From CAWJFJ01 sp963800065 (GTDB lineage: Bacteria > Actinomycetota > Acidimicrobiia > Acidimicrobiales > UBA8190), in assembly GCA_963800065.1 (NCBI GenBank), contig CAWCZO010000009.1, positions 124,001-188,000 of the forward strand: DNA of 64,000 nucleotides, given 5' to 3'. Position numbers and translations under genes: made by a program. The first letter of the stretch is position 1, and each line of letters starts with the position of its first letter. Positions 1 to 8,573 of this stretch are shown here, piece after piece. Under the pieces are notes generated by a model. It worked only from the letters and a program-made list of their open reading frames with translations. It did no database searches and was not told where the DNA came from.

Positions 1-195
1 GCGCACACCACGGTCGTCGAAGGTCACCCGGCGCCGACACTCGTGCAGGCGTCACGCGGTGCGGATCTCCTCGTCCTGGGCAGCCGGGGGCACGGTGAGT
101 TCGCCGGGATGCTTCTCGGATCGGTGACCCAGCACCTCGTCACGAACTCTCACTGTCCTGTCCTCGTCTGGCGCCGCGACTCCGATCCCTCCTAG
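1..195 (+). CDS. Universal stress protein UspA family, C-terminal fragment
   Basis: Reading frame 1 is open from the window edge to a TAG stop and gives the last 64 residues of a UspA-domain protein. It shows the family's ATP-binding tail, a G-2x-G-9x-G-(S/T) pattern (residues LVLGSRGHGEFAGMLLGSVT), followed by a CPVLVWR-like final beta strand. Such proteins are small cytoplasmic stress or dormancy factors that often bind ATP. The N-terminal part lies outside the window. A polyphosphate kinase gene follows 19 bases later on the same strand, so the two may be co-transcribed in a stress or energy-homeostasis unit. Confidence 0.85.
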   Translation, partial: AHTTVVEGHPAPTLVQASRGADLLVLGSRGHGEFAGMLLGSVTQHLVTNSHCPVLVWRRDSDPS

Positions 196-214
196 GCGTC
201 CCGCGGTTCATCCG

Positions 215-1018
215 GTGACCGATCGCTGGCGCGTCCAGCCGGGACGTAAGACCGCTCTTGGCGACTTCGACCCCGCCTCCATGTCCGGTGCCCCCGGGGA
301 CCGCGTCGCCACGGAGGCGGAACTCACCCTTCTCCAGAGCCGGCTCCAGGAGCTGCAGGGACGCCTGTGGGCCGAGGGTCGCCGGTCTCTCCTGGTCGTC
401 CTCCAAGGTTTGGATGCCGCCGGCAAGGACGGCACCATCAAGCATGTGTTCACCGGTGTGAACCCGCAAGGGGCCCGGGTGGCCTCGTTCAAGGAACCGA
501 CGGCCGAAGAGCTCTCCCACGACTTCCTCTGGCGTGTCCACCGCCAGGTGCCCCGGGGGGGCGAGATCGGCATCTTCAACCGTTCTCACTACGAGGACGT
601 CCTGGTGGCGCGGGTCGACGAACTGGTCGGAGCCGACGTCTGGCGCCCACGGTTCGAGCACATCAACGCCTTCGAGCGCCTGCTGGCCCACGGGGGGACG
701 ACGATGATCAAGTTCTTCCTCCATATCTCCCGGGAAGAACAGGGGAGGCGTCTGCGGGAACGGCTCGACCAACCGGACAAGCGGTGGAAGCTCAGCCGTT
801 CCGATTTCACCGAGCGCCGGAACTGGGATGACTACCAGGTGGCCTACGCCGAGGTCCTCACCAAGACGTCCACCGAGATCGCGCCCTGGTACGTGATTCC
901 CTCCGAGCACAGGTGGTTCCGCAACTGGGCCGTGAGCCGGACCCTCGTCGACGTTCTGGAGGCGATGGATCCGCGCTATCCGGAGCCGCCTCCGTTGGAG
1001 GACGTCACCATCAGTTGA
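215..1018 (+). CDS. Polyphosphate kinase 2 (PPK2) family protein
   Basis: A 267-residue cytoplasmic kinase that in this family transfers phosphate between polyphosphate and nucleotides (AMP/ADP/GDP depending on subclass). The Walker A loop is GLDAAGKDGT near residues 65-74, with the usual PPK2 aspartate. The Walker B region is FNRSHYEDV near 121-129, followed by a lid with RERLDQPDKRWK. Length suits a single-domain PPK2. The GTG start lies 19 bases after the UspA stop. The subclass (AMP- or ADP-phosphorylating) cannot be settled by eye. A Ppx/GppA-type enzyme is also encoded further along in this window, so both use and breakdown of polyphosphate are represented. Confidence 0.93.
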   Translation: MTDRWRVQPGRKTALGDFDPASMSGAPGDRVATEAELTLLQSRLQELQGRLWAEGRRSLLVVLQGLDAAGKDGTIKHVFTGVNPQGARVASFKEPTAEELSHDFLWRVHRQVPRGGEIGIFNRSHYEDVLVARVDELVGADVWRPRFEHINAFERLLAHGGTTMIKFFLHISREEQGRRLRERLDQPDKRWKLSRSDFTERRNWDDYQVAYAEVLTKTSTEIAPWYVIPSEHRWFRNWAVSRTLVDVLEAMDPRYPEPPPLEDVTIS

Positions 1019-1499
1019 GGCGCTCGGCGTAGCGGCAGACGCGGACGGCGAAGCCGGCCGTCATCCTGGCCAGGACCAGACGGATGACGGCCCCGGTCCC
1101 GGGAACGAGCTCGTCGAAACTCCCCCGCCAGGTCACCGCCGTTCCGCCACCGTCGGCACGCAGGTCGACGTCGGCGCGGTAACGGCGGACGGGCAGGCCG
1201 CTGACGGCGACGTAGCCCAGGTGGTGGGGTGGATCCCACGCCACCACCTCCTCGCTGCTCCCGCCCGGTCCTAGGGCGAACCGTCGCAGGGCACCGACAC
1301 CGTCGGGGACCGGCTGGCCGGGGCGCAACAGGAAGGTGCGCGTCATCCACGACCACTCCTTCCATCGCGCCGCCTCGCCGATGAGGGGCCAGACCACATC
1401 GACGGGTGCCGCCGAGCGCGCCTCCGAGGTGAACGTCCACCGGCCGCTGTCCGGTGAAGGCTCGGGCGCACCGACCGTGCCGGGGGACCCGTCGGGCAC
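1011..1499 (-). CDS. SRPBCC/START-like (polyketide cyclase family) protein
   Basis: About 162 residues with a START/Bet v1-like pattern: an opening strand FTSEARSAAPVDVVWPLIGE, an amphipathic helix with W-KEW, then strands ending in GGGTAVTWRGSFDE and a long C-terminal helix rich in R/A. These proteins bind hydrophobic ligands; no substrate can be assigned. The GTG start was chosen because it falls five bases after the stop of the upstream SRPBCC gene; an earlier start would run deep into that gene. The 3' end overlaps the convergent PPK2 gene by eight bases. It probably forms a two-gene unit with its upstream paralogue. Confidence 0.75.
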   Translation of the reverse strand: MPDGSPGTVGAPEPSPDSGRWTFTSEARSAAPVDVVWPLIGEAARWKEWSWMTRTFLLRPGQPVPDGVGALRRFALGPGGSSEEVVAWDPPHHLGYVAVSGLPVRRYRADVDLRADGGGTAVTWRGSFDELVPGTGAVIRLVLARMTAGFAVRVCRYAERLN

Positions 1500-1504
1500 G
1501 CCGG

Positions 1505-1900
1505 TCAACCGCCCAGATGGTCCTTCAGTGCCTGCAGGCTCTGTTGGTAGATGCCCTGCATCATCTCCGTCATGTCGTCGGGCTCGACCTCGACGTCCCA
1601 CGTGACCAGGGACCCGTCGCCGTCAGGGACCACGGTGATGGTGGCCTTGTGATTGCCCACCGGGACTCCGCCGACGATGCCGTAGACGATCTCCCGCCCT
1701 TCGTCGTCGCTACTGATGAGCCGCTCGGTGATCTCCATCCCCATCATCTTCAGGATGCGGTCGTCGCCGTCCACGACACAGGACTCGATACCCGGCATCC
1801 AACCGCCGATGCCGCCGAAGTCCCCGGCCACGGCCCACACGGCGTCAGCCGGCTTGGCGATCTGGATCTCTGCGTGCCCTTTTCCCACTGTCCCCTCCAT
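1505..1900 (-). CDS. SRPBCC family protein (polyketide cyclase/dehydrase-like)
   Basis: A 131-residue START-like protein. The N-terminus (HAEIQIAKPADAVWAVAGDF) and the Gly-rich loop GGIGGWMPGIESC match the classic opening of the polyketide cyclase 2 family. The strand GSLVTWDVEVEP and the long final helix (MMQGIYQQSLQALKDHL) close the fold. ATG is preceded directly by CGGAGG; an internal GTG four codons on, just after GGAGGGG, is an equally good start. It sits directly upstream of a second SRPBCC gene, suggesting a translationally linked pair. Ligand unknown. Confidence 0.8.
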   Translation of the reverse strand: MEGTVGKGHAEIQIAKPADAVWAVAGDFGGIGGWMPGIESCVVDGDDRILKMMGMEITERLISSDDEGREIVYGIVGGVPVGNHKATITVVPDGDGSLVTWDVEVEPDDMTEMMQGIYQQSLQALKDHLGG

Positions 1901-1993
1901 CCTCCGGCGGAGCCTGCAGCATGCCATGACTGCCTGTCGCCGGCGAGGGCACCGGTGCCGATGCCGGTGCCGGTGCCGTTTCCGGTGAAGGTC

Positions 1994-2878
1994 TCAGGCC
2001 TGGAGGTCGAGCAGACCGTCGGCCAGGTCCTCGAGCTCGTGGCGCCATGATCCCGGCGCCACCAGGGGCCGGACGACGAACTTGGAGAAACCGACCTCGA
2101 TGTAGCGCTCGATCAGGGTCCGCAGCGCCGGCGTCCCGTCGGGCACGAGCTCGACGAGCTCGGCGTCGGTCCGACGCGTGGCCAGCCGGCCGAGGCGCGG
2201 CGAGACGTCGCCGCGTCTGTATCCGATGCTGATCCCGTAGTGCTCGGGATCAATCGAGCGGCCGGCCTCGGTGGCCGCCTGCTCGATGACCCGGCGCCCG
2301 GCGGTCGCTTCGGCGGGCGTGCACATGCTCGGTAGCCAACCGTCGGCCAACCTCCCGGTGCGCCGCAACGAGCTCGGGACGTTCCCCCCCAACCAGACGT
2401 CGAGTGGTTGCTGCAACGGTTTCGGCTCGACGGTGACACCTTCGAACCGGTAGGCGTGACCGTCGTGGTTGACGCCGTCTTCGGTCCACAACCGTCGGAG
2501 TAGTGGCAAAACCTCGTCGACCAGCGCCCCCCGGTCGGCGGCGTCGACGCCCATGGCCATGAGCTCGGTGGGGAGGCGGACACCGAAGACGAACGTCAGA
2601 AGGAGCCTGCCTCCCGAAACCCGGTCCAAGGTGGCGATCTGCTTGGCCAGGCGGACCGGATTGCGACCGGGGAGAACCATGGTGGTCCCGATCTTCAAGC
2701 GGGAGATGACACCGGCGGCGTAGGCCAGGCCGGTCAGCGGATCGTCGGCCGGCACGCTCAGCAGATCGGCGAGCCAGAGGGAATCGAAATGCAGCTCCTC
2801 CAGGTCACGGACGAGACGACCCAGCTCGTTACCCGTGGAGCTGTGCAGTCCGGCGCCGATGCCGATCCGGACCTTCAT
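1994..2878 (-). CDS. LLM-class flavin-dependent oxidoreductase (luciferase-like)
   Basis: A 294-residue TIM-barrel flavoenzyme. It opens with MKVRIGIGAGLHS, continues with FDSLWLADLL, then RLKIGTTMVLPGRNPVRLAKQ and the family signature GGRLLLTFVFG, and closes with FVVRPLVAPGS. In actinobacteria this family includes F420- and FMN-dependent oxidoreductases; the cofactor cannot be told from the sequence by eye. The ATG was chosen because it begins exactly at the conserved first beta strand. The next genes downstream on the same strand are two SRPBCC proteins, so all three may be one transcript. Substrate unknown. Confidence 0.88.
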   Translation of the reverse strand: MKVRIGIGAGLHSSTGNELGRLVRDLEELHFDSLWLADLLSVPADDPLTGLAYAAGVISRLKIGTTMVLPGRNPVRLAKQIATLDRVSGGRLLLTFVFGVRLPTELMAMGVDAADRGALVDEVLPLLRRLWTEDGVNHDGHAYRFEGVTVEPKPLQQPLDVWLGGNVPSSLRRTGRLADGWLPSMCTPAEATAGRRVIEQAATEAGRSIDPEHYGISIGYRRGDVSPRLGRLATRRTDAELVELVPDGTPALRTLIERYIEVGFSKFVVRPLVAPGSWRHELEDLADGLLDLQA

Positions 2879-3025
2879 CGCCGACGCTGCGCGGTGGGGG
2901 CGCCGTCCATGGGGCCAGGGTAGCGGCAACCTGTCGCTGGTAACGTCCTCCGACAGCCCTGGGACCCGGCGGGACCACCGTGTGCGAGACACCAATGCAC
3001 CCGACGGAGGTGCGTCAAACCGCCT

Positions 3026-3073
3026 TGAGAACGCGCAGGACCGCACTGAGAACGCGCAGGACCGCACTGAGAA
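3026..3073. repeat. 21-bp tandem repeat in a 5' leader
   Basis: Two complete copies of a 21-base unit (TGAGAACGCGCAGGACCGCAC) followed by the first six bases of a third. They lie immediately before the ribosome site AAGGAGAG of the downstream plus-strand gene. A 21-base period would keep a reading frame open, but the copies fall before the chosen start. Confidence 0.9.
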
Positions 3074-3084
3074 GGAGAGCGATC

Positions 3085-3810
3085 ATGGACCCTGTCGAGG
3101 CGGCCGAGAGGACCGGCCCTGTCATCGTCTCCCTCCCCGCCGGGTTCATGCTCGACGGTGCCACCTATGCCGCCGGGGGAGAACTGGGCTTCGACGGGAT
3201 CGACTTCTACGTCGCCGGCCGTGGCGGGGCGTTGGGGGACGTCGACGGCACCGTCGTGGCCGCCGCCTTCGTGTTCTTCCACCCGCCGACGATCATCGAA
3301 CGTTGGGACCGGGGCCGCGCCGTGATGCCGCCGTCGGAGGCGGCCCAGGCCTTCGCCAGCTGTCTCGACTCGTGGGCCGCTGCCCATCTCGCCGACGGGA
3401 TCGACTACGACAGGTTGGCCGAGCTGGAGGCGAAGGTGATCGCCGCCGCCTCCCCGGCGGGAGCGCCGCTGTTCGCGGCCTGGTCGATCCTCCCCGAGCC
3501 GAAGGACGCCAAGGCGTTGGCCCTGCACCGGATGAACGTGCTCCGGGAATGGCGAGGTGCCGTCCACGGGGTGGCCGTTCTGGCCTCGGGGTTGGAGCCC
3601 CTGGAAGCGGTGATGATCAGGACCCCGGGCATGGCCGGTCTCTTCGGATGGCCCGAACCTCATCCGGACCCGGCGGCCGGCCGAAGCGAATGGACCGGTG
3701 CGGAGGCGGCGACCAATCGGATCGTCGGGCGTGCCTTCGCCGCCCTCGAGGCGAACGAGCGCGCCGAGCTGGTGGAGCTGGCCCTGGCGGCGCAGGGGGC
3801 GTCCGCCTGA
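3085..3810 (+). CDS. SCO6745-like family protein of unknown function
   Basis: A 241-residue soluble protein. The ATG follows AAGGAGAG by five to six bases, so this start was preferred over upstream alternatives that would translate the 21-bp repeats. It resembles the actinobacterial SCO6745-type family: a short N-terminal segment, GGELGFDGIDFYVAGRGGALG, then AFVFFHPPTIIERWDRGRAVMPP, and a mostly alpha-helical, Ala/Leu-rich C-terminus with HRMNVLREWRG. No catalytic motif is evident. It converges on pspAA, with two bases between the stops. Family assignment is from memory of the pattern and is moderate. Confidence 0.65.
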   Translation: MDPVEAAERTGPVIVSLPAGFMLDGATYAAGGELGFDGIDFYVAGRGGALGDVDGTVVAAAFVFFHPPTIIERWDRGRAVMPPSEAAQAFASCLDSWAAAHLADGIDYDRLAELEAKVIAAASPAGAPLFAAWSILPEPKDAKALALHRMNVLREWRGAVHGVAVLASGLEPLEAVMIRTPGMAGLFGWPEPHPDPAAGRSEWTGAEAATNRIVGRAFAALEANERAELVELALAAQGASA

Positions 3811-3812
3811 GG

Positions 3813-4079
3813 TCAGGGCTCCTCGGTGAGCAGTTCCCTGACCTCGGACAGGCTCGATCCGGGATGAGGGACGACCAGGCCCGACGGCTGGAGGTCGTCG
3901 GCCGGGAGCAGGACACCGGCGTGACGGACCAGGCCGACGAGGTCGGTGAGGGCCGTGTCGAAGGCCTTCTCGTCGTTTCGATCGAGGGCGTCGGTCAGCT
4001 GGGCGTCGATTTGCTCGATGGCCGGCATGTCGCCCTCGGGGACGTCGAACCGCCCCTCTCCCAGGATGCGGACGATCAT
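3813..4079 (-). CDS. pspAA: PspA-associated protein PspAA
   Basis: An 88-residue acidic protein starting MIVRILGEGRFDVPEGDM and ending PSGLVVPHPGSSLSEVREL. This is the pattern of the PspAA domain that accompanies PspA in actinobacteria and archaea. Its ATG overlaps the TGA stop of pspA (TGATG), so translation is probably coupled. It is thought to act with PspA in membrane-stress responses; this is knowledge of the family rather than anything visible here. Confidence 0.85.
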   Translation of the reverse strand: MIVRILGEGRFDVPEGDMPAIEQIDAQLTDALDRNDEKAFDTALTDLVGLVRHAGVLLPADDLQPSGLVVPHPGSSLSEVRELLTEEP

Positions 4080-4870
4080 CAGGACCCGCCTGCGGCCGGG
4101 CCGGACGGATCCGGCGTGGTCGTGTCCGGTGCACCGTCGGGGGCCGGCGGCAGGGCCTCGCCGGACGGGGCGGTGCCCAACTGGGCCTTCAGCGCGGCCA
4201 GTTCGGAGTCCACCTGACCGGCCTGGGAGGTTGCGTCCAGCTGGGCCTGGATGTCGTCCTTCCCGCCCCCCAGGGCGTCGGGGAGTGCGCCGGTGTCGAT
4301 GAGCTCGTCGATGGCCCCGGCGCGGGCCTGCATCTGGCTGATCTTGTCCTGGGCCCTGTCGAGGGTCATGCCGGCGTCGGTCATCGACTCCGAGATCCCC
4401 GAGACGGCCTCGCCGATGGAGGCCTGCGCCTTGGAGGCCGTGTAGCTGGCCTTGAGGGTCTCCTTCTTGGTCCGGAAGGCCTCGATCTGGGTCGAGAGCC
4501 TCGTCGCCGTGGTCTCGAGCTGTTGCTGCTGCGCCTCGACCTGGCTGTGCTGGGTGCCGAGGTCGGTCAGCTGGTCGGCCAGCGCCGCCCGCCGGGTGAG
4601 CGCCTGGCGGGCGAGGTCCTCCTGTCCCTGGGCCAGCGCCTGTTTGGCCTGGTCCTGGAGTTTCGTGGCCTGCCCCTGGAGCTCGGCCGCCTGGAGCTCG
4701 AGACGCTTCTTGGCCGTGGCCACGTCGGCCAGGGCCCGACGGACCTTCTGGAGGTTCTCGGCCTGCTTCTCGTAGGAGAGGTCGAGCATGTCGGCCGGGT
4801 TCTCGGCCTTGTCGAGCGCCTTGTTCGCCTTGGCCTGAACGATCCCGGAGAGCCGCTTCATCACGCTCAT
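4079..4870 (-). CDS. pspA: PspA/IM30 family membrane-stress protein
   Basis: A 263-residue, almost entirely alpha-helical coiled-coil protein of the ESCRT-III-related PspA/Vipp1 family. It begins MSVMKRLSGIVQAKANKALD, followed by AENPADMLDLSYEKQ, then long Gln/Ala/Leu heptads (KLQDQAKQALAQGQEDLARQ, EAQQQQLETTATRLSTQIEA) and a Pro/Thr-rich disordered tail. The start was chosen at this ATG because the family helix alpha0 begins there; upstream in-frame sequence is unlike PspA. It is followed by an overlapping pspAA gene. It likely binds and protects stressed cytoplasmic membrane. Confidence 0.92.
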   Translation of the reverse strand: MSVMKRLSGIVQAKANKALDKAENPADMLDLSYEKQAENLQKVRRALADVATAKKRLELQAAELQGQATKLQDQAKQALAQGQEDLARQALTRRAALADQLTDLGTQHSQVEAQQQQLETTATRLSTQIEAFRTKKETLKASYTASKAQASIGEAVSGISESMTDAGMTLDRAQDKISQMQARAGAIDELIDTGALPDALGGGKDDIQAQLDATSQAGQVDSELAALKAQLGTAPSGEALPPAPDGAPDTTTPDPSGPAAGGS

Positions 4871-4995
4871 GGTGCTTGTGCCCTTTCTGATGTCCGGCTC
4901 TAGATCAGAGCACGCCGGGACCCGTCCGTCGAGAGCATGCCGTTGTCCCTGGCGACAGGGTGCCACGGTCCGTGGGCGGGAACTGCCGGGAGCGG

Positions 4996-6699
4996 TCAGC
5001 GGGGGAGCAGGGCGGAGCGGCCGTAGCGGGCGAACTCCCGGCGCAGCTCGACCCGGTCGTCCTCGGAGAGGGGACGGTAGTGCAACGGGTTGCCTCCGGG
5101 GACCCAGAAGACGGGATCGTCGCACTGCCAGGAGGCGAGTCGCAGTGGTGCCTTGGTGATCTTCCCGGTGGCGGTCAAGGGGAGAGAGTCCATCACCCGG
5201 ATGAATTGCGGCGACCACTTCGTCCCCAGATCGGGTTGGTCCGACAAGAAGGCGGCGAAGCCCTCGGGGTCGAAGCGGGCGCCGTGGCGCAGCTCGACCG
5301 CTGCCATCACGGCGTCGCCCGACCGCGGGTCGGCAACGGCGTAGACGGCGACGGCGGCCAGATCCGGGTGCCGTTCCACGATGCGTTCGACAGGGGCGGC
5401 GGCGAAGTTCTCCGAGTCGACCCGCAGCCAGTCGTCGCCGCGCCCGGCGAAGTAGAAGAACCCTTCACTGTCGCGGTAGGCCAGGTCGCCCGTCCAGTAC
5501 CACCCGTCGTGGACCCGTTCGGTGTTCCCCTCGGCGTTCTTGTAGTACCCCTCGAAGTTGGCGACGGTTCCCCGGTTCACGATCTCGCCGATGGCCTCGT
5601 CGGCATTGAGGAGCCGGCCGTCGCTGTCGAAGCGCGCCGGGGGGCACTCGTCTCCGGTCTGGGGCGAGCAGACGGCGATGTCGTCGCCCGGGACCGGGAT
5701 CCCGAGAGAGCCGGCCGGCGTCTCGGCCGTGACGTTGATGACGGCCCCGCCCTCGCTCGACCCGTACCCCTCCACCAAACGGCAGCCGAAGCGCTGTTCG
5801 AAGGCGGCACGATCGGGGCTCGACGCCTCGGTCCCGAAGCCCTCGCGCAAGGGATTGTCGTGATCGTCGGGACGCTCAGCCGTGGCCAGGACGTAGGCCA
5901 GTGCCTTCCCCACGTAGGTGAACCGCGTGGCGCTGTGCCGTCGGACGTCGGAGAGGAAGCCGGACGCAGTGAATCGACGGGTCAGCGCGATCGTGGCCCC
6001 CACGTACATGGCCGGCGCCCACAGGGCCATGACGGCGTTGCCGTGGAAGAGCGGCATGGGGCAGTAGCAGACGTCTTCACGGCGGAACCCGTATCCGAGG
6101 GCGGCCCGCCAGGCGATGGCGGCCAGCCGACCCTGGGTGCACCTGACCGCCTTGGGTGATCCCGTCGTCCCCGAGGTGAAGAGCAGGAGGTAGAGATCGG
6201 ACGGTTCCGGCCCAGCCGCCGCCGGGTCGACCGGGTCGGGGTGGCTCAGACCGTCGACGGTGCCGGCGGCCCCGGAAGTGCCGTCGCCTCCGCTCTCGAT
6301 GTGGAGGACCCGGTCGGCGCCGAGGCCCAGATCGAGGCCCTCGAGCAGAACCGCACCGGCGGTATCGGTGACGACGAGCTGGCAGTCGGCGAAGCGGATG
6401 TCGCGGGCCAGTTCCTCGCCGCGTCGGGTGGGGTTGATGCCCACCACGGTGGCCCCGGTGAGTGCGGCGCCACCCAGCCAGAAGAGGTAGTCGGGGAGAT
6501 TGTCGAGGAGCACCCCGATATGAAAGGGTCCGGGCCGACGCAGGCGGGCCGCCAGCGCGCCGCGCCGATCGCTCTCGGAGACCACCTGGCGCCACGTCCA
6601 CGAGTGGTCCTCGAAGAGCACGCCGGGAGCGTCGTCACCGGCCCGGGCCCGCAGAAGGCCGGCCACCGTTTCGGGCGCGGCGGGCGGCGTGGTCGTCAC
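4996..6699 (-). CDS. Acyl-CoA synthetase (FadD-type, AMP-binding)
   Basis: A 567-residue adenylate-forming ligase. The phosphate-binding loop LLLFTSGTTGSPKAV is near residue 170-185. The motif YGSSEG follows, then GWYWTGDLAYRDSEGFFYF and GRGDDWLRVDSENF at the hinge, and TATGKITKAPLR with the C-terminal catalytic lysine. All core motifs are intact. It would activate a fatty or other carboxylic acid with ATP and CoA. The protein resembles FadD1/FadD17-type enzymes; substrate is not predictable. It is divergent from the ferritin-like gene, with about 80 bases between them that must hold both promoters. Confidence 0.92.
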   Translation of the reverse strand: MTTTPPAAPETVAGLLRARAGDDAPGVLFEDHSWTWRQVVSESDRRGALAARLRRPGPFHIGVLLDNLPDYLFWLGGAALTGATVVGINPTRRGEELARDIRFADCQLVVTDTAGAVLLEGLDLGLGADRVLHIESGGDGTSGAAGTVDGLSHPDPVDPAAAGPEPSDLYLLLFTSGTTGSPKAVRCTQGRLAAIAWRAALGYGFRREDVCYCPMPLFHGNAVMALWAPAMYVGATIALTRRFTASGFLSDVRRHSATRFTYVGKALAYVLATAERPDDHDNPLREGFGTEASSPDRAAFEQRFGCRLVEGYGSSEGGAVINVTAETPAGSLGIPVPGDDIAVCSPQTGDECPPARFDSDGRLLNADEAIGEIVNRGTVANFEGYYKNAEGNTERVHDGWYWTGDLAYRDSEGFFYFAGRGDDWLRVDSENFAAAPVERIVERHPDLAAVAVYAVADPRSGDAVMAAVELRHGARFDPEGFAAFLSDQPDLGTKWSPQFIRVMDSLPLTATGKITKAPLRLASWQCDDPVFWVPGGNPLHYRPLSEDDRVELRREFARYGRSALLPR

Positions 6700-6783
6700 C
6701 GCCTCATGATGTCACCGCCTCCCGGGCCCGTTGACGTGATCGGCGGCACCTCGGTACGGTCGGGGAGGGCGAAGGGGGGAGCC

Positions 6784-7923
6784 ATGCCGGCGCGAGCGGG
6801 AGAGGTGATGCCCACGGTCACCGACGAAGCCGTCGACGCCGTGATCGCCGCGGGCCGTACGGCGCGCCAGGAGACGGTCCGGGCCGTGGCCAGTTCCACC
6901 GATCTGGCATTCACATGGGACTACGACCGCAACCGGGTGCCCTTGGCCAAGCTGTACGAGAAGGCCAAGCACTCCCAGTGGAACGGGACGAGCGATCTAC
7001 CCTGGACCACCGACGTCGACCAGGAGCGAGTGGCCCGGGAGCTCGGCGGCGGGGTGGCGGCCCGCCGATTCACCGCCCTGGCCGAGCTCGACGGGTCCTC
7101 GTTACGGCACTGGGGCGAGCGCGAGTGGACCCGGTTTGCCGTGGAGTCGCAGAACTCGATGCTGTCGCAGTTTCTCCATGGCGAGCAGGGCGCTCTCCTG
7201 TGCACCGCTCAGATCGTCGAGACGGTGCCGTGGATCGATGCCAAGTACTACGCCGCCACACAGGTGATGGACGAGGCCAGGCATGTAGAGGTCTTCGCCC
7301 GGTACCTCGACGAGAAGCTGTCGGGTCACTATCCGATCAACCCTCATCTCCAGGCCCTGCTCCACGACGTCATCGGTGATGCGCGCTGGGACATCACCTA
7401 TCTCGGCATGCAGGTCATGGTCCAGGGCCTGGCCCTCGCCGTCTTCGGTTCCATTCATCAGATCACGCAGGAGCCGTTGCTCAAGAAGCGGCTGCGGTAT
7501 GTGATGGGTGACGAAGCCCGCCATGTCGCCTTCGGCGTGCTCGGACTGCAGGAGTACTACACGCAGCTGTCGGCCCCCGAGATCCGCGATCGCCAGGAGT
7601 TCGCCTTCGAGGCGGCCCTGCGGCTGCGCCGACGGTGGTTCCAGCCCGACGTGTGGGAACGGATGGGTGTCGATCCGCGACCGGTCGTTCGGCTGATGCT
7701 CGAGTCGCCGCCCCGGGCCGAGGAGGCTTTCGGAGCGACGCTGTTCTCGAAGATCGTCCCCAATTGCCGCAAGCTCGGACTTCTCGATGCCGGAGACGGG
7801 TGGCTGCGGGACCGGTTCACCGAGCTCGGGGTCATCCAGTTCGAGAACGCCGTCGACACGGGCGCGGACTACGCCGCCTTCGACGAAGTGGCCCGGGACA
7901 GAGCCGAATGTCAGGTCACATAA
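6784..7923 (+). CDS. Ferritin-like di-iron domain protein
   Basis: A 379-residue helical protein with two matching metal-ligand helices: HGEQGALLC plus MDEARHVEVFARYL in the first half, and GDEARHVAFGVLGLQEYY in the second. The repeated DEARH (D-E-x-x-H) motifs are the hallmark of ferritin-like di-iron oxygenases and desaturase relatives. ATG follows a run AGGGGGGA. No neighbour identifies the substrate, although an acyl-CoA synthetase lies divergently next door, which makes a lipid-modifying role possible. The 3' end overlaps the convergent anti-sigma gene by 13 bases. Confidence 0.82.
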   Translation: MPARAGEVMPTVTDEAVDAVIAAGRTARQETVRAVASSTDLAFTWDYDRNRVPLAKLYEKAKHSQWNGTSDLPWTTDVDQERVARELGGGVAARRFTALAELDGSSLRHWGEREWTRFAVESQNSMLSQFLHGEQGALLCTAQIVETVPWIDAKYYAATQVMDEARHVEVFARYLDEKLSGHYPINPHLQALLHDVIGDARWDITYLGMQVMVQGLALAVFGSIHQITQEPLLKKRLRYVMGDEARHVAFGVLGLQEYYTQLSAPEIRDRQEFAFEAALRLRRRWFQPDVWERMGVDPRPVVRLMLESPPRAEEAFGATLFSKIVPNCRKLGLLDAGDGWLRDRFTELGVIQFENAVDTGADYAAFDEVARDRAECQVT

Positions 7924-8573
7924 CCGCTCAGGACGGCGCGGCCCGTCTTGGTGCGGACCCAGATGCTGGCGATCCTCGAGGCCGGAACGCCACAGGCCAG
8001 ATCCACCTCGACGGCGCGGCCCGTCACGGTCCTGTAGGTCCCGGCCTCCCACCACGACCCGCTCGTGCTGCGCATGGAAACCGACAGGACCTGGCCACCG
8101 GGCTGGCCCGTCTCCTGGAGGCGGACGGCGGTGCCCCACGGTTCTGAGGTGAGCCGGGCCGAGGCCTTGACCCCGGCGCCACCGGTCAGCGCCACCGTGT
8201 AGCCCGCCCGTGGAGTGCCCATGGGCCCGGACAGACCGAGGACGAGGGCCACGGCCACGGCGGCGGCGGCCACGCCGCCGAGGATGACGCGTCCGACCCG
8301 CCGGTGGTGGTGGCGGCGGACGTCGGCCCTGAGTCGATCGAAGACGGCCGTCTGGAGCTCGAAGGGCACGTCGTGACCGCCGATGTGATCGGGATCCGCC
8401 GCCGGGAGGATCCGGGCCAGACCGATGAGGACGGTGCGTTCGTCACGACACGCCGGGCAGCCGTCGAGATGGGCGCTCAAGGCCAGGCGGTCCTCTTCGA
8501 CCAGCTGGCCGACGACCTCGAGGGCCAGAAGGCCGTGCCAGTGGTCGCAGCGGTCGGGGGTCACTCGTCCCAT
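7911..8573 (-). CDS. Anti-sigma factor, zinc-finger type, membrane-anchored
   Basis: A 220-residue protein. The N-terminal cytoplasmic part carries an HC-type zinc motif (CDHWH ... HLDGCPACRDE), the sigma-binding ZAS/zf-HC2 pattern. One transmembrane segment (VILGGVAAAAVAVALVLGL) lies around residues 95-115, followed by an extracytoplasmic beta-rich sensor-like domain. It overlaps the upstream sigma-factor gene by 13 bases, the usual coupled arrangement. It should sequester that ECF sigma at the membrane until a signal arrives. The signal is unknown. Confidence 0.9.
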   Translation of the reverse strand: MGRVTPDRCDHWHGLLALEVVGQLVEEDRLALSAHLDGCPACRDERTVLIGLARILPAADPDHIGGHDVPFELQTAVFDRLRADVRRHHHRRVGRVILGGVAAAAVAVALVLGLSGPMGTPRAGYTVALTGGAGVKASARLTSEPWGTAVRLQETGQPGGQVLSVSMRSTSGSWWEAGTYRTVTGRAVEVDLACGVPASRIASIWVRTKTGRAVLSGYVT

